Below are positions 46,556-47,203 of a stretch of 47,203 bases of DNA, one piece after another (within the stretch, counting starts at the first letter, position 1; each line of letters begins with the position of its first letter). Position numbers and translations under genes: made by a program. This DNA is from Gemmatimonadales bacterium. Lineage in GTDB: Bacteria; Gemmatimonadota; Gemmatimonadetes; Gemmatimonadales; GWC2-71-9. The DNA lies in contig JACCRS010000216.1 of assembly GCA_013813435.1 (NCBI GenBank), positions 1-47,203 of the forward strand. The letters run 5' to 3'. Under the pieces are notes generated by a model. It saw only the letters and a program-made list of their open reading frames with translations, had not been told where the DNA came from and searched no databases.

Positions 46556-47203
46556 CATGGACCTGAACACCTGGAAGCCCCATGCTGCGGCGATGGAGGA
46601 TTACCACCGCGGAAAGCACGATGCGACACTCGTGGTCTACGACGACTTCGAGCGGGACGAGGTTCCGGTCTCCTACTTCTTCCGGGGGCCCGAAGAGTTT
46701 CCCCCGCTCGAGCAGCTCGCTCTGGAGCTCTGCCGCGGCAGCGTGCTCGACGTGGGCGCCGGCTCCGGCTGCCACTCCCTGGCACTTCAGGAACGCGGAC
46801 TCGAGGTCACCGCTATCGAGATCCTTCCATCACTGGTTCGCATTCTCCAGGAGCGCGGGGTTCTTGATGCCCGGCTGGCCACCTGGATGGACCTCCAGTC
46901 GGAGCCTTTCGACACTGTCTTCATGATGATGAATGGCCTGGGCCTCACCGAGACGCTGGCCGGGCTGCGCCAGTTCTTCTCAGGAGCTCGGCGGCTGGTG
47001 GGTCGTGGTGGGCAGGTACTGGCTGACTCGACCGACGTGCGAACCCGCCTGGACGCCGAGGCTGGCCGGACTGGAACGCTCGAGCGCGCCGATGGACGCT
47101 ATGTAGGTGAGTTGCATTTCCAGATCGAGTACGAGGGCCGGAAAGGCGAGCCCTTTCCTCAGCTGTACGTGGATGCCAACACCCTCATTCGCTATGCGCG
47201 TGA
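46556..47203 (+). CDS. SAM-dependent methyltransferase (partial, runs off window end)
   Basis: VLDVGAGSGCHSLALQERGLEVTAIEILPSLV; no in-frame stop seen before 47203. Confidence 0.8.

Noticed and set aside
1-47203. tRNA, rRNA, IS elements, prophage or toxin-antitoxin modules
   Set aside because: None recognised by reading; a tRNAscan/Infernal/ISfinder run would be needed to exclude them firmly.

Overview
This is a 47.2-kb high-GC bacterial chromosomal window. The gene content looks Gemmatimonadota-like, but that is inference only. It holds about 42 protein-coding genes. I recognised no rRNA, tRNA, CRISPR array, transposase or phage module. Main blocks: two divergent Ser/Thr kinases; an orphan ParB-like gene; a run of exported or hydrolase genes (NHL/SMP-30-like, dienelactone hydrolase, M1 peptidase, beta-propeller lipoprotein); a three-gene NHEJ operon (Ku, LigD-type polymerase, LigD-type ligase); an OpuC-type ABC transporter with a substrate-binding/permease fusion; DUF1015-serA-serC; sufE plus a short Rho; an ergothioneine operon (egtB-egtD-egtA, then a quinone oxidoreductase and a mercaptopyruvate sulfurtransferase); an ATL-arginase pair; and a TIGR02587/TIGR02588/AAA+ cluster. 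The most unusual signal is not a gene. At least seven intergenic spacers carry inverted arrays of 7-nt (once 8-nt) units. The unit differs from spacer to spacer, but the layout recurs: the purine-rich arm embeds or abuts the upstream stop codon, and in tandem-gene spacers a complementary arm lies near, and in two cases directly against, the next start codon. I also report a candidate small RNA with its own terminator, a duplicated bipartite promoter-like motif, an operator-like palindrome upstream of ku, and a frameshifted hydrolase. All calls come from reading the sequence and the supplied ORF track; no searches were run.
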